Below, piece by piece: positions 8,012 through 16,295 of a stretch of DNA of 43,632 nt. The stretch is from contig NZ_MUKA01000199.1 in assembly GCF_002150735.1 (NCBI RefSeq), positions 1 to 43,632 of the forward strand, given 5' to 3'. This DNA is from Streptomyces africanus (GTDB lineage: Bacteria > Actinomycetota > Actinomycetes > Streptomycetales > Streptomycetaceae). Within the stretch, counting starts at the first letter, position 1. Each line of letters opens with the position of its first letter. The notes beneath the pieces are model-generated. The model was not told where the DNA came from and searched no databases. It saw nothing but the letters and a program-made list of their open reading frames with translations. The position numbers and the translations under genes are program-made.

Positions 8012-8935
8012 TCACCGGCAGGTGTCCATCCAGCGGGTGACCAGGGCGGTGTCGTTCTTGTCGGCGTCACGAGCCGGACCGCACAGGAACGGGCCGAAGC
8101 GGGTGTCGGCACGCAGCCAGAGGCTGAAGAACGACACGATCCACTTGCCCTGCTTGGCCTTGTCGCCGTAGCCCGTCATCGGGCACAGATGGTCGCCGGG
8201 TACCTCGATGTAGAGCTTCTCGGCCCGGGACATGGAGGTGTACCAGGGCACCGCGAAGGTGTCGCCGTGGGCGACGGGGTCGCTCTGACAGGTCAGGAAG
8301 AAGGTGGGCTCGGTGACCGAGGAGAAGTTCCCGTTCGGGTGGTACGGGGCGGTCGGCACACCCGCCCGGAAGCGCGGGTCGTCCCGCAGGGCCGCCATGA
8401 CGCCCCCGCCGCCCATCGAGTGACCGGCAGCGCCCAGGGTGCCGTTGAGCTTCCCCGACAGCGGGTTGCGGGGGGCCTTGCCGAGCGCGAGCAACTGGGT
8501 GCCGGCGGCGCTGATCTGGCGGCCGCGCGATTCGGGATCGTCGGTGAGTGTCTTCGTCCCGACGTTGATGACGACGAAGCCCCAGGAAGCGAGGCGGGGT
8601 GCCAGCCACTTCAGGTTCTCCTGGGTGCCCTGATAGCCCGGCATCAGCACCACGCCCGGGTAGGAGCCCCTGGCGGTCGGATACGTGACCGTGCCCGAGC
8701 CGTATCCGCTCGGGCGGGGAACGGTGTAGGTGGCGGTGGTCAGCGGCCCGGCGGCGGCCTCCAGGGAGGCGGTCGTCGGGCCCGGGATGCCGGCGGCGGT
8801 TGCCGGCGCGGCGGTGGCCGTCAGCAGGGTCAGTGCCAAGCCGATGCTGGTCGCCAGTGCGATCAGCGCCGTCAGGGGACGGGACCGGGTCGATAACGGC
8901 GCGCTGGTGCGGGTGGAACGACTGCGCGGACGCAT
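8012..8935 (-). CDS. Secreted polyester hydrolase (cutinase/PETase-like alpha/beta-hydrolase)
   Basis: 307 residues with a long signal ending near PATAAG (about residue 49). It belongs to the bacterial cutinase/polyester hydrolase group: PGYQGTQ with oxyanion Tyr101, GHSMGGGG with Ser173, Asp219 in CQSDP, His249 in GDHLCP, and the C-terminal block DTRFGPFLCGPARD typical of Thermobifida cutinases. Cys285 and Cys306 should form the C-terminal disulfide. Cys216 (three before the catalytic Asp) and Cys251 (two after the catalytic His) match the extra active-site disulfide known from Ideonella PETase. RBS GGAGG is 6 bases before ATG. The natural substrate is probably cutin or suberin polyester; the gene forms a pair with the esterase 19 bases upstream. 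Confidence 0.88.
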   Translation of the reverse strand: MRPRSRSTRTSAPLSTRSRPLTALIALATSIGLALTLLTATAAPATAAGIPGPTTASLEAAAGPLTTATYTVPRPSGYGSGTVTYPTARGSYPGVVLMPGYQGTQENLKWLAPRLASWGFVVINVGTKTLTDDPESRGRQISAAGTQLLALGKAPRNPLSGKLNGTLGAAGHSMGGGGVMAALRDDPRFRAGVPTAPYHPNGNFSSVTEPTFFLTCQSDPVAHGDTFAVPWYTSMSRAEKLYIEVPGDHLCPMTGYGDKAKQGKWIVSFFSLWLRADTRFGPFLCGPARDADKNDTALVTRWMDTCR

Positions 8936-8954
8936 GCTCTACCTCCAAAAGGCG

Positions 8955-10295
8955 CTAGCGGGACTGTGCGAAGAGCCAGTCGATGACCACGTCGTTCTCG
9001 TACGTCTGGGCCCATGACAGATGGGGGCTCACCGGTGTCGTTCCGGCCGTGTAGCTCGTGAACAGGACGTGGCTGCGCGTGGCCCGGGCCTGCCGCAGGA
9101 GGGCCCGTGACCGGGCCTCGAACTGTTCCTTCGGCAGGTCGTTGGCCCACTCCCCACGAGTGACCCGTGCACCGGCGGTCTCCAGCGCGTTCATCAGGGT
9201 CCAGGTGCCGGGGTTGCCGAACCGGCCCTCCCGGTAGGGGACGACCGGGTCGTCGACCGAGTGGTCGGCCCAGATCGGGATGTGCGTGATCCTGTCCATG
9301 GTGGCCGCGTCGCCCCAGCCGGCCGTGGGCAGGGCAGCCGCGAACATGTCGGGTCGCTCGGCCAGCAGGCTGTAGATGCCGCGACCGCCCGAGGACAGGC
9401 CGACCAGATAGAGCCGGTCGGTGTCCACGTGGCCCGCGTGCTCGCGCACGAAGGTGTCGATGAGTTCGATCAGCGCGGCCTGGACCTTCGCGTCGGTCCA
9501 GTCCGTGCCGTCGGGCCCGTCCATGGGACGGGGCAGGGGGATCTGCGGCGAGAGGACGAACGCGGGGTCGCGGTGCTGTCGTTCGGGTTTGGCGAACGTG
9601 ACCGCGACCCGGTTGGACGTCAGCTGGGTCATGTTGTTGTCCGCGACTTCGCCACCGCCGTGCAGGGTGACGACGAGCGGGTACCGGGTGCGGCTCCGCG
9701 GGTTCCGCAGGAATCCCGCAGGCCGGTACAGCCGGAAGTCCAGTTCGAATCCCGCGGAGTCGGTGAAGGAACCGGCGGCGAAGTCGTCGACCACGGGAGT
9801 GATGACGTCGTCGTTCCGGTGCGCGAACGGACCGGCCTCGAGGACCGGTTCACCCGCCGGGGTGCGCACGTCCGCCACCTGTCTGACGGAATAGGCACGG
9901 TCGAGCGGAAGGGGATCGGTGGTGCCGACCGCCCGTGCGTTGGAGTCGTTCGGATCGAGCTCGATGATCAGACGGTCGGAGGTGTGGGTGTAGACCCGGG
10001 TCACCGTACGAGCCGCTGTCTGTCCGCCCACCGTGGCCCGCACCTGGAAGGCGGTGGGCGGGACCGTGGCGCCGCGTAAGTCGATGCGGTGCGCGTACTG
10101 GAGGGCGACGGCTGTCACCAGCCAGTTGTTCCTGGGCGTCACCTGCGTGAGGAGGTCCGTCCGCAGGACCGGGTTGGGTCCTGAGGCGGCTTGCTGCACT
10201 TCGGGCGGCGCTGCCGTGGCCGGTGTGCTCACGGCCGGCGCCGCGACCGCGCCCGCGGTGACGGCGAGCACCGTACGTCTGGGGATCGCTCTCAT
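8955..10295 (-). CDS. Secreted esterase with N-terminal Ig-like domain (feruloyl-esterase/PHB-depolymerase-like)
   Basis: 446 residues. IPRRTVLAVTAGA is a Tat-like signal. Residues about 45-165 look like a beta-sandwich domain; residues about 175-445 are an alpha/beta-hydrolase with Ser301 in GLSSG, Asp349 (HSVDDPVVP) and His425 (SPHLSW). This layout resembles Thermotoga EstA and other COG4099-type carbohydrate esterases, which hydrolyse phenolic or acyl esters on cell-wall polysaccharide. It is the first gene of a two-gene minus-strand operon with the polyester hydrolase. GAGGAC lies just before ATG 10295. A possible half-palindrome related to the GH43/PL9 operator lies about 50 bases upstream. 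The substrate is inferred. Confidence 0.78.
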   Translation of the reverse strand: MRAIPRRTVLAVTAGAVAAPAVSTPATAAPPEVQQAASGPNPVLRTDLLTQVTPRNNWLVTAVALQYAHRIDLRGATVPPTAFQVRATVGGQTAARTVTRVYTHTSDRLIIELDPNDSNARAVGTTDPLPLDRAYSVRQVADVRTPAGEPVLEAGPFAHRNDDVITPVVDDFAAGSFTDSAGFELDFRLYRPAGFLRNPRSRTRYPLVVTLHGGGEVADNNMTQLTSNRVAVTFAKPERQHRDPAFVLSPQIPLPRPMDGPDGTDWTDAKVQAALIELIDTFVREHAGHVDTDRLYLVGLSSGGRGIYSLLAERPDMFAAALPTAGWGDAATMDRITHIPIWADHSVDDPVVPYREGRFGNPGTWTLMNALETAGARVTRGEWANDLPKEQFEARSRALLRQARATRSHVLFTSYTAGTTPVSPHLSWAQTYENDVVIDWLFAQSR

Positions 10296-10446
10296 GAGTC
10301 CTCGTCTCGGTCATCGAGCTGGGGGGCGGGCCGAGGTGTTACGCGAGAGTTTCGGAGCACCACGGGATCCGTGTCCAGCATCAAACCGAGATCTGTCCAT
10401 GCGATAGGCGCATCAATTCAAGAGGGTGCCCGGGCAGGTACGACGA

Positions 10447-10476
10447 CGCCCCCGCCGATTCGCGCCGGCGGGGGCG
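10447..10476. terminator. 11-bp GC-rich hairpin
   Basis: CGCCCCCGCCG at 10447-10457 pairs perfectly with CGGCGGGGGCG at 10466-10476 across an 8-base loop. No T-run follows on either strand, so it may be a backup terminator or part of the esterase leader. Confidence 0.5.
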
Positions 10477-10553
10477 ACTGTCGGCCGTCCGGAGGGGGGC
10501 TCCGGAGGGCCGGGGCGCCGGGACGTCCGGCTGGGGGCCCGGACACCCGGCAG

Positions 10554-10587
10554 CCGGCCGGCCCAAGGGGGGATTCGGGCCGGCCGG
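10554..10587 (-). terminator. Terminator hairpin after the PL3 pectate lyase gene
   Basis: CCGGCCGGCCC at 10554-10564 pairs perfectly with GGGCCGGCCGG at 10577-10587 across a 12-base loop, 20 bases past the PL3 stop on the minus strand. Streptomyces terminators often lack a T-run, as here. Confidence 0.65.
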
Positions 10588-10607
10588 AGTTCACACGTGC
10601 CGTGGCG

Positions 10608-11441
10608 TCACTGGTAGCTGATGTCCGAGGCCGTGAACTTGCAGGTCTTGCCGTCCGGGCCGGGCGGGGTCAGCTCCTTGGGCTCCTTGCCCGTGTTGTT
10701 GCCCTCGAAGCGCACACACGTCTTGATCTTCTTCTTGCTGTCGCCGTGGATGCGGATCTTCGACAGCGTCGCCGTGTCGCCGTAGTTGGCGTTCACGCCG
10801 ACGATCGCCGTCATCGGCGCCGTCACGTCGATGTCGTTCAGCACGACCGTGCGCTTGTACTGCGTCTTGCAGTTGCCGCAGGAGCGCACCAGCTTCCCGG
10901 CGTTCTGCACCTGGAAGCCCGACACGTTCAGCGTCCCGGCGCCGTTGAACTGGAGCACCTTGTCGTCGGCGTTCTTCGCGCCGCCGCCGATCACCTTGTA
11001 CACGGCCGACGACGACTTGCCCTTGAAGCTGGCCGCGTCCTCACCGACGTCCGTCCACCACACGTTCTGCAGCGTGCAGCTGCCCTTGCAGTGCACGCCG
11101 TCCGCGGCCGGGGTGCCGATGATGACGTTCTTGAGGACAGCGCCGTCGGCCAGCTCGAAGATGGGGTCCTGGCCCTCGTCCTGGCTGTCGCCGCCGAGCG
11201 CGCCGGTGCCGTAGAACATCTTCATGCCGCCGTCGCGGACACCGGAGACCGCGATGGTCTCCGACACGGGCGTCTTGCCCTTGTCCGTGGGCCAGGGGGT
11301 CGCGGCGCCCGCGGTGGACAGCATCGACGTGGTGACGATCGCCGCTCCCGTGATGCCGAACGCGGCTAACCCGGTGATCACGGCACGCCGCCTGGTGACC
11401 CGGCGGCGGTGGCGGACGCGCTGTTCTGCTGGTGCAGTCAT
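10608..11441 (-). CDS. Secreted pectate lyase, PL3 family
   Basis: 277 residues from ATG 11441, chosen because GAGGAA lies 7 bases upstream; a start 48 bases further up has no such site. The N-terminus has a very basic run (RHRRRVTRRR) before a hydrophobic core, consistent with a Tat or Sec signal. The mature part, from about TPWPTDKG, has the PL3 pattern: a short beta-helix with GVHCKGSCTLQNVWWTDVGEDA (split here as GVHCKGSC and WWTDVGEDA), VLQFNGAGTLNVSGFQ and a Cys-containing CGNCK loop. It cleaves polygalacturonate in a calcium-dependent way. It lies directly downstream of an ECF sigma/anti-sigma pair on the same strand with an 84-base gap, so it may be a target of that sigma factor. Confidence 0.9.
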   Translation of the reverse strand: MTAPAEQRVRHRRRVTRRRAVITGLAAFGITGAAIVTTSMLSTAGAATPWPTDKGKTPVSETIAVSGVRDGGMKMFYGTGALGGDSQDEGQDPIFELADGAVLKNVIIGTPAADGVHCKGSCTLQNVWWTDVGEDAASFKGKSSSAVYKVIGGGAKNADDKVLQFNGAGTLNVSGFQVQNAGKLVRSCGNCKTQYKRTVVLNDIDVTAPMTAIVGVNANYGDTATLSKIRIHGDSKKKIKTCVRFEGNNTGKEPKELTPPGPDGKTCKFTASDISYQ

Positions 11442-11525
11442 GTACCGATTCCTCAATGGGGGGTGACTCTTGCGCCTGGTGGTCGCCACCCGCGAGGGAA
11501 GGGTTGCCGCGTCTTCAGAAATTTT

Positions 11526-12380
11526 TCACGAGTCGTCGTCGGTGTCGTCCACGGCCGCGAAACCGCCGCCCACGGACAGTCGCTCCGAGCCGGCGGCGGC
11601 CGTCACCGCGTAGCGGTCGGCGCCGGCGTCACGGCCGCCGCGCTCGTGGTCGAACTGGCCCGCGAACACCCACTCGCCCGCCGGGACCTCACGGCCCTCC
11701 TTCAGCGTCCAGGTGTAGACGAGGAAGCCGTCCCGCTCCGCGACCGTGAGCGTGAAGTCCTGCTCGGGCAGCGACCGCCAGGCGCCCGCGTCGGAGACCC
11801 CGCCGGTCTGGGCGACGCTCAACCGCACGGTCAGCGCGGTCAGTTCCGTGCGCGTCTTGATCGTGACGTTGCTCTGCGCCCAGAAGTCGTTGCTGTGCGG
11901 GTCGACCGAGCCGTCCGACCACAGCGGCCCGTCCTCGGTGGCGGCCGGCGGGCGCCCGGTGACGGAGGTGCTCGGCGTCCGCGAGGGCGGCGGAGCGGAC
12001 TCGCGGCGCTCCGGCGTAGCGGACGGCGTGGGATCCACCGGCGGCGCGGGGGCCCGGCTCGTCGCCTCCGGCGACGGCGTGGACGTGGGCGTCGGCGAGG
12101 TCACCACGTCCCGCTGCTGCGGGGTGGCGGTCTCCTCCTTCACCGCGGACGCGACCGCGTAACCGCCCACCGCCAGCACACCCGCCACCGCGGCCGTCGC
12201 ACCGGCCACCCGCATCCACCCGAACACCGGCGGACGCGTCGCCCGGTGGCCGGAGCCGGCCGGACCGGCCATACCGCGCTCGACCCGGGCCAGGATGTGC
12301 TCCCGGTCGGGCTCGTGCGTCCCGGCCGCCTCGTGCAGCCGGGCGCGCAGCTCCTCGTGCACGTCCCGCCGCATGGTCAT
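11526..12380 (-). CDS. Membrane-anchored anti-sigma-like protein with extracellular domain
   Basis: 284 residues. A cytoplasmic part (1-53, HEELRARLHEAAG and DREHILARVERGMA) precedes one membrane segment (about 55-80, MRVAGATAAVAGVLAVGGYAV). Then comes a Thr/Pro/Ser-rich stalk (about 92-148) and an extracellular domain (about 150-284) rich in beta-type sequence (NVTIKTRTELTALTVRLSV, FLVYTWTLKEG). Its start overlaps the sigma factor gene by four bases (ATGA), which in Streptomyces strongly suggests a partner or regulator of that sigma factor. No zinc HxxxCxxC anti-sigma motif is visible, so anti-sigma action is inference from position and topology. The outer domain could sense a cell-wall polysaccharide. 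Confidence 0.65.
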   Translation of the reverse strand: MTMRRDVHEELRARLHEAAGTHEPDREHILARVERGMAGPAGSGHRATRPPVFGWMRVAGATAAVAGVLAVGGYAVASAVKEETATPQQRDVVTSPTPTSTPSPEATSRAPAPPVDPTPSATPERRESAPPPSRTPSTSVTGRPPAATEDGPLWSDGSVDPHSNDFWAQSNVTIKTRTELTALTVRLSVAQTGGVSDAGAWRSLPEQDFTLTVAERDGFLVYTWTLKEGREVPAGEWVFAGQFDHERGGRDAGADRYAVTAAAGSERLSVGGGFAAVDDTDDDS

Positions 12381-12982
12381 CGGTCCCTTCCTCCGCCCTC
12401 ACCGGTGCGCGCCCGCAAGCTTTCCACGGCCGGCGAGCAACGGGGAACGCCCACCGCCGCGTGCATCCGCTGCGGCACTCCCTGTGTGCCCAGCAACCGC
12501 TGGAGTTCGGCCATTCCCTTGGAGGTCTGGCTCTTCACCGTACCCACCGAGACGCCGAGGGCCAGCGCGGTGTCCTTCTCCGACAGGTCGAAGGCGTGCC
12601 GCAGCACCACACAGGCCCGCTTGCGGAACGGCAGCCTGCGCAACGCCTCCTGGACGTCGACGACGCCCGCGACGTCCGGGTTCTCGGTGTTCTCCTCGCG
12701 CTGCGACCAGAACAGGGCGATGCGCCGCCGCTCCCGCACGGCGCTGCGGATCCGGGTGCGGGCCAGGTTGGCGACCACACCGCGCGCGTACGCCGCCGGA
12801 TGGTCGGCCGCGCGCACCCGGTCCCAGCGGTGCCACAGCGCCAGCAACGCGTCCGCCGCCAGATCGTCGGCGGTGTCCGACTCGCCCGTCAGCAGATAGG
12901 CCAGGCGGGACAGTTCGGCGTAGTGACGCTCGAAGAAGGCGTGGAACTCCACGGAGGCGGCGTCGTCGACGACTGTGCCCAC
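12377..12982 (-). CDS. ECF RNA polymerase sigma factor, SigE family
   Basis: 201 residues from GTG 12982 with GAGGAGAGG just upstream. Region 2 is visible at FHAFFERHYAELSRLAYLLTG and DDLAADALLALWHRW (about 12-55), region 4 at LPFRKRACVVLRHAFDLSEKD and ALGVSVGTVKSQTSKGMAEL (about 115-165). It binds core RNA polymerase and redirects transcription. The last bases overlap the anti-sigma-like gene (ATGA). The PL3 pectate lyase follows on the same strand, which makes cell-wall degradation a plausible regulon. A 16-bp inverted repeat lies 56 bases upstream of the start. Confidence 0.9.
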   Translation of the reverse strand: MGTVVDDAASVEFHAFFERHYAELSRLAYLLTGESDTADDLAADALLALWHRWDRVRAADHPAAYARGVVANLARTRIRSAVRERRRIALFWSQREENTENPDVAGVVDVQEALRRLPFRKRACVVLRHAFDLSEKDTALALGVSVGTVKSQTSKGMAELQRLLGTQGVPQRMHAAVGVPRCSPAVESLRARTGEGGGRDR

Positions 12983-13037
12983 GGGCGACCTCTCCTCGCA
13001 GCGGCTTCGGGCACCCCCGGGCTGGGGCGCCTGTGCG

Positions 13038-13053
13038 TGTCATGTAGATGACA
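13038..13053. promoter_or_regulatory. Inverted repeat TGTCAT-GTAG-ATGACA between sigma factor and permease genes
   Basis: Perfect 6-bp arms around GTAG, followed at once by CATGTGATCATCC. It lies 56 bases upstream of the sigma gene start and about 200 upstream of the permease, so it is better placed for the sigma gene. Possible repressor operator; no protein can be assigned. Confidence 0.4.
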
Positions 13054-13252
13054 TGTGATCATCCGGGGGAGGCCCGGACGAGATCGGGAAGCGTAGCAGC
13101 GTTCTCAGGACGGTTCGTACGGAGCTTCGAACGGCGTATGGCGGGCCGGACTCTGATTCCGTAACACGAAGAAAACCTGAATGTGGTTCAACGCGGGAAC
13201 AATCCAGCCAGCATCCGCACACCGATCACCCAGGCACCGAGGAGCACTCGCC

Positions 13253-14710
13253 ATGTCCGAATCGCAGAAGGTGGCCGACCGGTCCGACGCCGCACCACCG
13301 GCGGTGAACAGCGTCGACCGGTTCTTCAAGATCTCCGAGCGGGGGTCCACCTTCGGCCGTGAGATACGCGGCGGCTTCGCCACGTTCTTCACGATGGCCT
13401 ACATCCTTGTCCTGAATCCCATCATCCTGGGCAGCGCCAAGGACAAGTTCGGGCACCAGCTGGACGCCGTCCAGCTCACCACCGCCACCGCCCTGGTGGC
13501 CGCGGTCATGACGATCATCATGGGCGTGGGCGGCAATCTGCCCCTCGCCCTCGCCGCCGGACTCGGCCTGAACGCCGTGGTCGCCTTCCAGATCGCCCCG
13601 CTGATGAGCTGGGACGACGCGATGGGCCTCATCGTCCTCGAAGGCCTGCTGATCTGCGTGCTGGTGGTGACCGGTCTGCGCGAGGCCGTCATGCACGCCA
13701 TACCCCAGCCGCTCAAGCAGGCGATCAGCGTCGGCATCGGCCTGTTCATCGCCTTCATCGGCTTCGTCGACGCCGGGTTCGTCAGCCGCATCCCGGACGC
13801 CGCCAACACCACCGTGCCGGTTCAGCTGGGCGGCACGGGAACCCTCACCGGCTGGCCGATTCTCGTCTTCTGCCTCGGCGTCCTGCTGACGATCGGCCTG
13901 CTCGCCCGCAAGGTCAAGGGCGCCATCCTGATCAGCATCGTCACCATGACGGCACTGGCGATAGTGATCAACTCCATAGCCGACATCAAGTCCTGGGGCC
14001 TGACCACACCGTCCTGGCCCGACAAGCTCGTCGACGCCCCCGACTTCGGACTCATCGGCCACTTCGACCTGTTCGGGGCCTTCAGCGCCCCCGGTGTCGG
14101 GGTCATCACCGTCGTCCTGCTGGTCTTCACCCTGATCCTGTCCGACTTCTTCGACACCATGGGCACGGTCGTCGGCATCAGCGCCGAGGCGGGCCTGCTC
14201 GACGAGGAGGGCAAGGTCCCGAACCTCGGCCGGGTGCTGCTGATCGACGGTGCCGCGGCGGTCGCGGGCGGCGCGGCCTCGGCCTCCTCGGCGACCTCCT
14301 ACATCGAGTCGGCGGCCGGCGTCGGCGAGGGCTCGCGCACCGGCTTCTCGAACCTCGTCACCGGCGGCCTGTTCGGCCTCGCGCTGTTCCTGACCCCGCT
14401 GCTGACCATCGTCCCGCTCCAGGCCGCCGCCCCGGCCCTGGTCGCCGTCGGCTTCCTGATGATGACCCAGGTCAAGCACATCGACTGGGACCGCTACGAC
14501 ATCGCCATCCCGGCGTTCCTCACCATCGCGGTGATGCCGTTCACCTACTCCATCACCAACGGCATCGGCGCCGGATTCCTCGCCTACGTCGTGATCAAGA
14601 CCGTGCTCGGCAAGGCCAGGGAGATCCACTGGCTGCTGTGGGGGACCTCGGTGCTGTTCCTCGTGTACTTCGCGATCGACCCGGTCGAGCAGCTCCTGGG
14701 AGCCAAGTAG
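13253..14710 (+). CDS. NCS2 family purine permease (AzgA type)
   Basis: 485-residue integral membrane protein. ATG 13253 has GAGGAGC about 6 bases upstream. It opens with FGREIRGGFATFFTMAYILV and NPIIL, the hallmark of the AzgA/PbuG branch that imports adenine, guanine or hypoxanthine by proton symport. LSDFFDTMGTVVGISAEAGL carries the conserved substrate-site region, and GAASASSATSYIESAAGV lies in the conserved half-helix. About 12-14 membrane spans are expected. It stands alone, divergent from the sigma factor gene, with its own terminator. The exact purine cannot be read from sequence. Confidence 0.9.
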   Translation: MSESQKVADRSDAAPPAVNSVDRFFKISERGSTFGREIRGGFATFFTMAYILVLNPIILGSAKDKFGHQLDAVQLTTATALVAAVMTIIMGVGGNLPLALAAGLGLNAVVAFQIAPLMSWDDAMGLIVLEGLLICVLVVTGLREAVMHAIPQPLKQAISVGIGLFIAFIGFVDAGFVSRIPDAANTTVPVQLGGTGTLTGWPILVFCLGVLLTIGLLARKVKGAILISIVTMTALAIVINSIADIKSWGLTTPSWPDKLVDAPDFGLIGHFDLFGAFSAPGVGVITVVLLVFTLILSDFFDTMGTVVGISAEAGLLDEEGKVPNLGRVLLIDGAAAVAGGAASASSATSYIESAAGVGEGSRTGFSNLVTGGLFGLALFLTPLLTIVPLQAAAPALVAVGFLMMTQVKHIDWDRYDIAIPAFLTIAVMPFTYSITNGIGAGFLAYVVIKTVLGKAREIHWLLWGTSVLFLVYFAIDPVEQLLGAK

Positions 14711-14716
14711 CGCGAA

Positions 14717-14746
14717 GGGCCGCCCCCGGGGGGAAGGGGGCGGCCC
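14717..14746 (+). terminator. Rho-independent terminator after the purine permease
   Basis: GGGCCGCCCCC (14717-14727) pairs perfectly with GGGGGCGGCCC (14736-14746); an 8-base loop; GTCTGTCTGT follows. It may serve both the permease and the convergent penicillin-binding protein gene. Confidence 0.85.
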
Positions 14747-14782
14747 GTCTGTCTGTAGAGACGGCTTTCACGCGGCCGGGGT

Positions 14783-16240
14783 TCAGTCCTTCAGCGCCGC
14801 TTCCATCATCGCCCTGGCGACCGGCGCCGCCAGGCCGTTGCCGCTGACCTCCGAGCGGGCCGCGTTCGACTGCTCGACGACGACCGCCACGGCGACCTCC
14901 TTGCCCGACGAGCCGGACTTCCCGTACGAGGTGAACCAGGCGTACGGCACCTGGCTGTTGTTCTCGCCGTGCTGCGCCGTACCCGTCTTGCCGCCCACCG
15001 TCGCGCCCGGGACCTGGGCGTTCGTGCCCGTGCCCTTCTCCACGACCGTCTGCATCGCCGACTGCAACTGCTCGGCCGTCGAGGAGGAGACGATCTCCTC
15101 CGAGCCCGCCTCGTCGTCGTAGTCCTGCAACACATCACCACCGCTGTTGGTGATCTGCGACACCATATGCGGCGATACCAGCTTGCCGCCGTTGGCTATG
15201 GTCGCCGACACCATGGCCATCTGCAGCGGCGTCGCGGTGACGTCGAACTGGCCGATGCCCGTCAGGGCCGTCTGCGACGGGTACATGTCCGAGGGGTACA
15301 CGCTCGGGTAGGCCCGGACCGGCACGTCCAGCTTGTCGTCGTTGAAGCCGAACTTCTCGGCCATCGCCTTCACCTTGTCCTGGCCCAGCTGGACGGCCAT
15401 CTTCGCGAAGACGTTGTTGCACGAGTACTCCAGCGCCGTACGGATCGTGGCGTTCGTACAGGGCGCGTTCGGGTTCTCGTTCGACAGGTCCCGGGTCGTG
15501 TCCGGCAGCCGGTACGGGTCGGGGCTGGCGGTCTTCTCGTCCACCGACGAGTACAGCCCGTCCTCCAGTGCGGCCGCCGCCACGACCAGCTTGAACGTCG
15601 AACCCGGCGGCAGCGGCTGCCGCAACGCACGGTTGACCAGCGGCTTCTCCGGGTCGGCCGTGAGTTTCTTCCAGGCCGCCCCCGCGGTGTTGGCGTCGGT
15701 CAGCGACGAGGGGTCGTACGACGGGGTCGACACGACCGCGAGGATCTTCCCGGTCTTCGGGTCGATGGCGACGGCCCCGCCCTTCTTGTCGCCGAGCGCG
15801 TCGTACGCCGCCTGCTGCACGTCCGGGTCGATCGTCGTCACCACGTTGCCCGGGTCGGCCCGTTGATTGGTGATGGTGTCCATCACGGACTTCAGACGGC
15901 TGTCCGTGCCGTTGAGGAGGTCGGTGTAGATGCCCTCCAGCTGGGTCGGGGCGTACGCCTGCGAGGCGAAGCCCGTCACCGCCGCGTACAGCTCGCCGTC
16001 CCTGTACGTGCGCTTGTACTTGAGGTCGCTGCCCTTCGTCGAGGCCGAGCCGGTGACCGACCGGCCGCCCACGATGATGTTCCCGAGCGGCGCCGAGTAC
16101 GTCGCGATCGCGGTCCGCCGGTTGTCCTTGTCGTCTGCGAGCGCCCGGCCCTCGTAGAACTGCACCCAGGTCGCCCTGACCAGCAGAGCGAACACCAGCA
16201 GCAGCGTGAAGACCGAGGCGCGCCTGATCGTCTTGTTCAT
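14783..16240 (-). CDS. Class B penicillin-binding protein (PbpA/FtsI-like transpeptidase)
   Basis: 485 residues from ATG 16240. One N-terminal membrane anchor (SVFTLLLVFALLVRATWVQF, 9-28) precedes a periplasm-side dimerisation-type domain and a transpeptidase domain with all three motifs: Ser214-Thr-Phe-Lys217 (PPGSTFK), Ser273-Cys-Asn275 and Lys418-Thr-Gly420 (GGKTGTA). It crosslinks peptidoglycan outside the membrane and is a beta-lactam target. No good ribosome site precedes ATG 16240 or the in-frame ATG 9 bases earlier (16249); the MNKTIRRAS start matches how I recall streptomycete homologues. The gene is alone on the minus strand, following the response regulator gene by 55 bases. Confidence 0.88.
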   Translation of the reverse strand: MNKTIRRASVFTLLLVFALLVRATWVQFYEGRALADDKDNRRTAIATYSAPLGNIIVGGRSVTGSASTKGSDLKYKRTYRDGELYAAVTGFASQAYAPTQLEGIYTDLLNGTDSRLKSVMDTITNQRADPGNVVTTIDPDVQQAAYDALGDKKGGAVAIDPKTGKILAVVSTPSYDPSSLTDANTAGAAWKKLTADPEKPLVNRALRQPLPPGSTFKLVVAAAALEDGLYSSVDEKTASPDPYRLPDTTRDLSNENPNAPCTNATIRTALEYSCNNVFAKMAVQLGQDKVKAMAEKFGFNDDKLDVPVRAYPSVYPSDMYPSQTALTGIGQFDVTATPLQMAMVSATIANGGKLVSPHMVSQITNSGGDVLQDYDDEAGSEEIVSSSTAEQLQSAMQTVVEKGTGTNAQVPGATVGGKTGTAQHGENNSQVPYAWFTSYGKSGSSGKEVAVAVVVEQSNAARSEVSGNGLAAPVARAMMEAALKD

Positions 16241-16295
16241 CCCGAACATGAGGACGAGCCAGGCGGGGTGGATCGTTCCCACCCGTCCGGTTTTC

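Larger units (their letters stand above)
10296..10607. other. Intergenic region with two strong hairpins and an operator-like site
   Basis: 312 bases without a gene, between the esterase start and the PL3 stop (both minus strand). It holds the PL3 terminator hairpin (10554-10587), a second 11-bp hairpin (10447-10476), and at about 10343-10357 a sequence whose minus strand reads TCCGAAACTCTCGCG, an imperfect match to the palindrome at 6683-6697. The esterase promoter should lie between the second hairpin and 10296. Confidence 0.6.
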
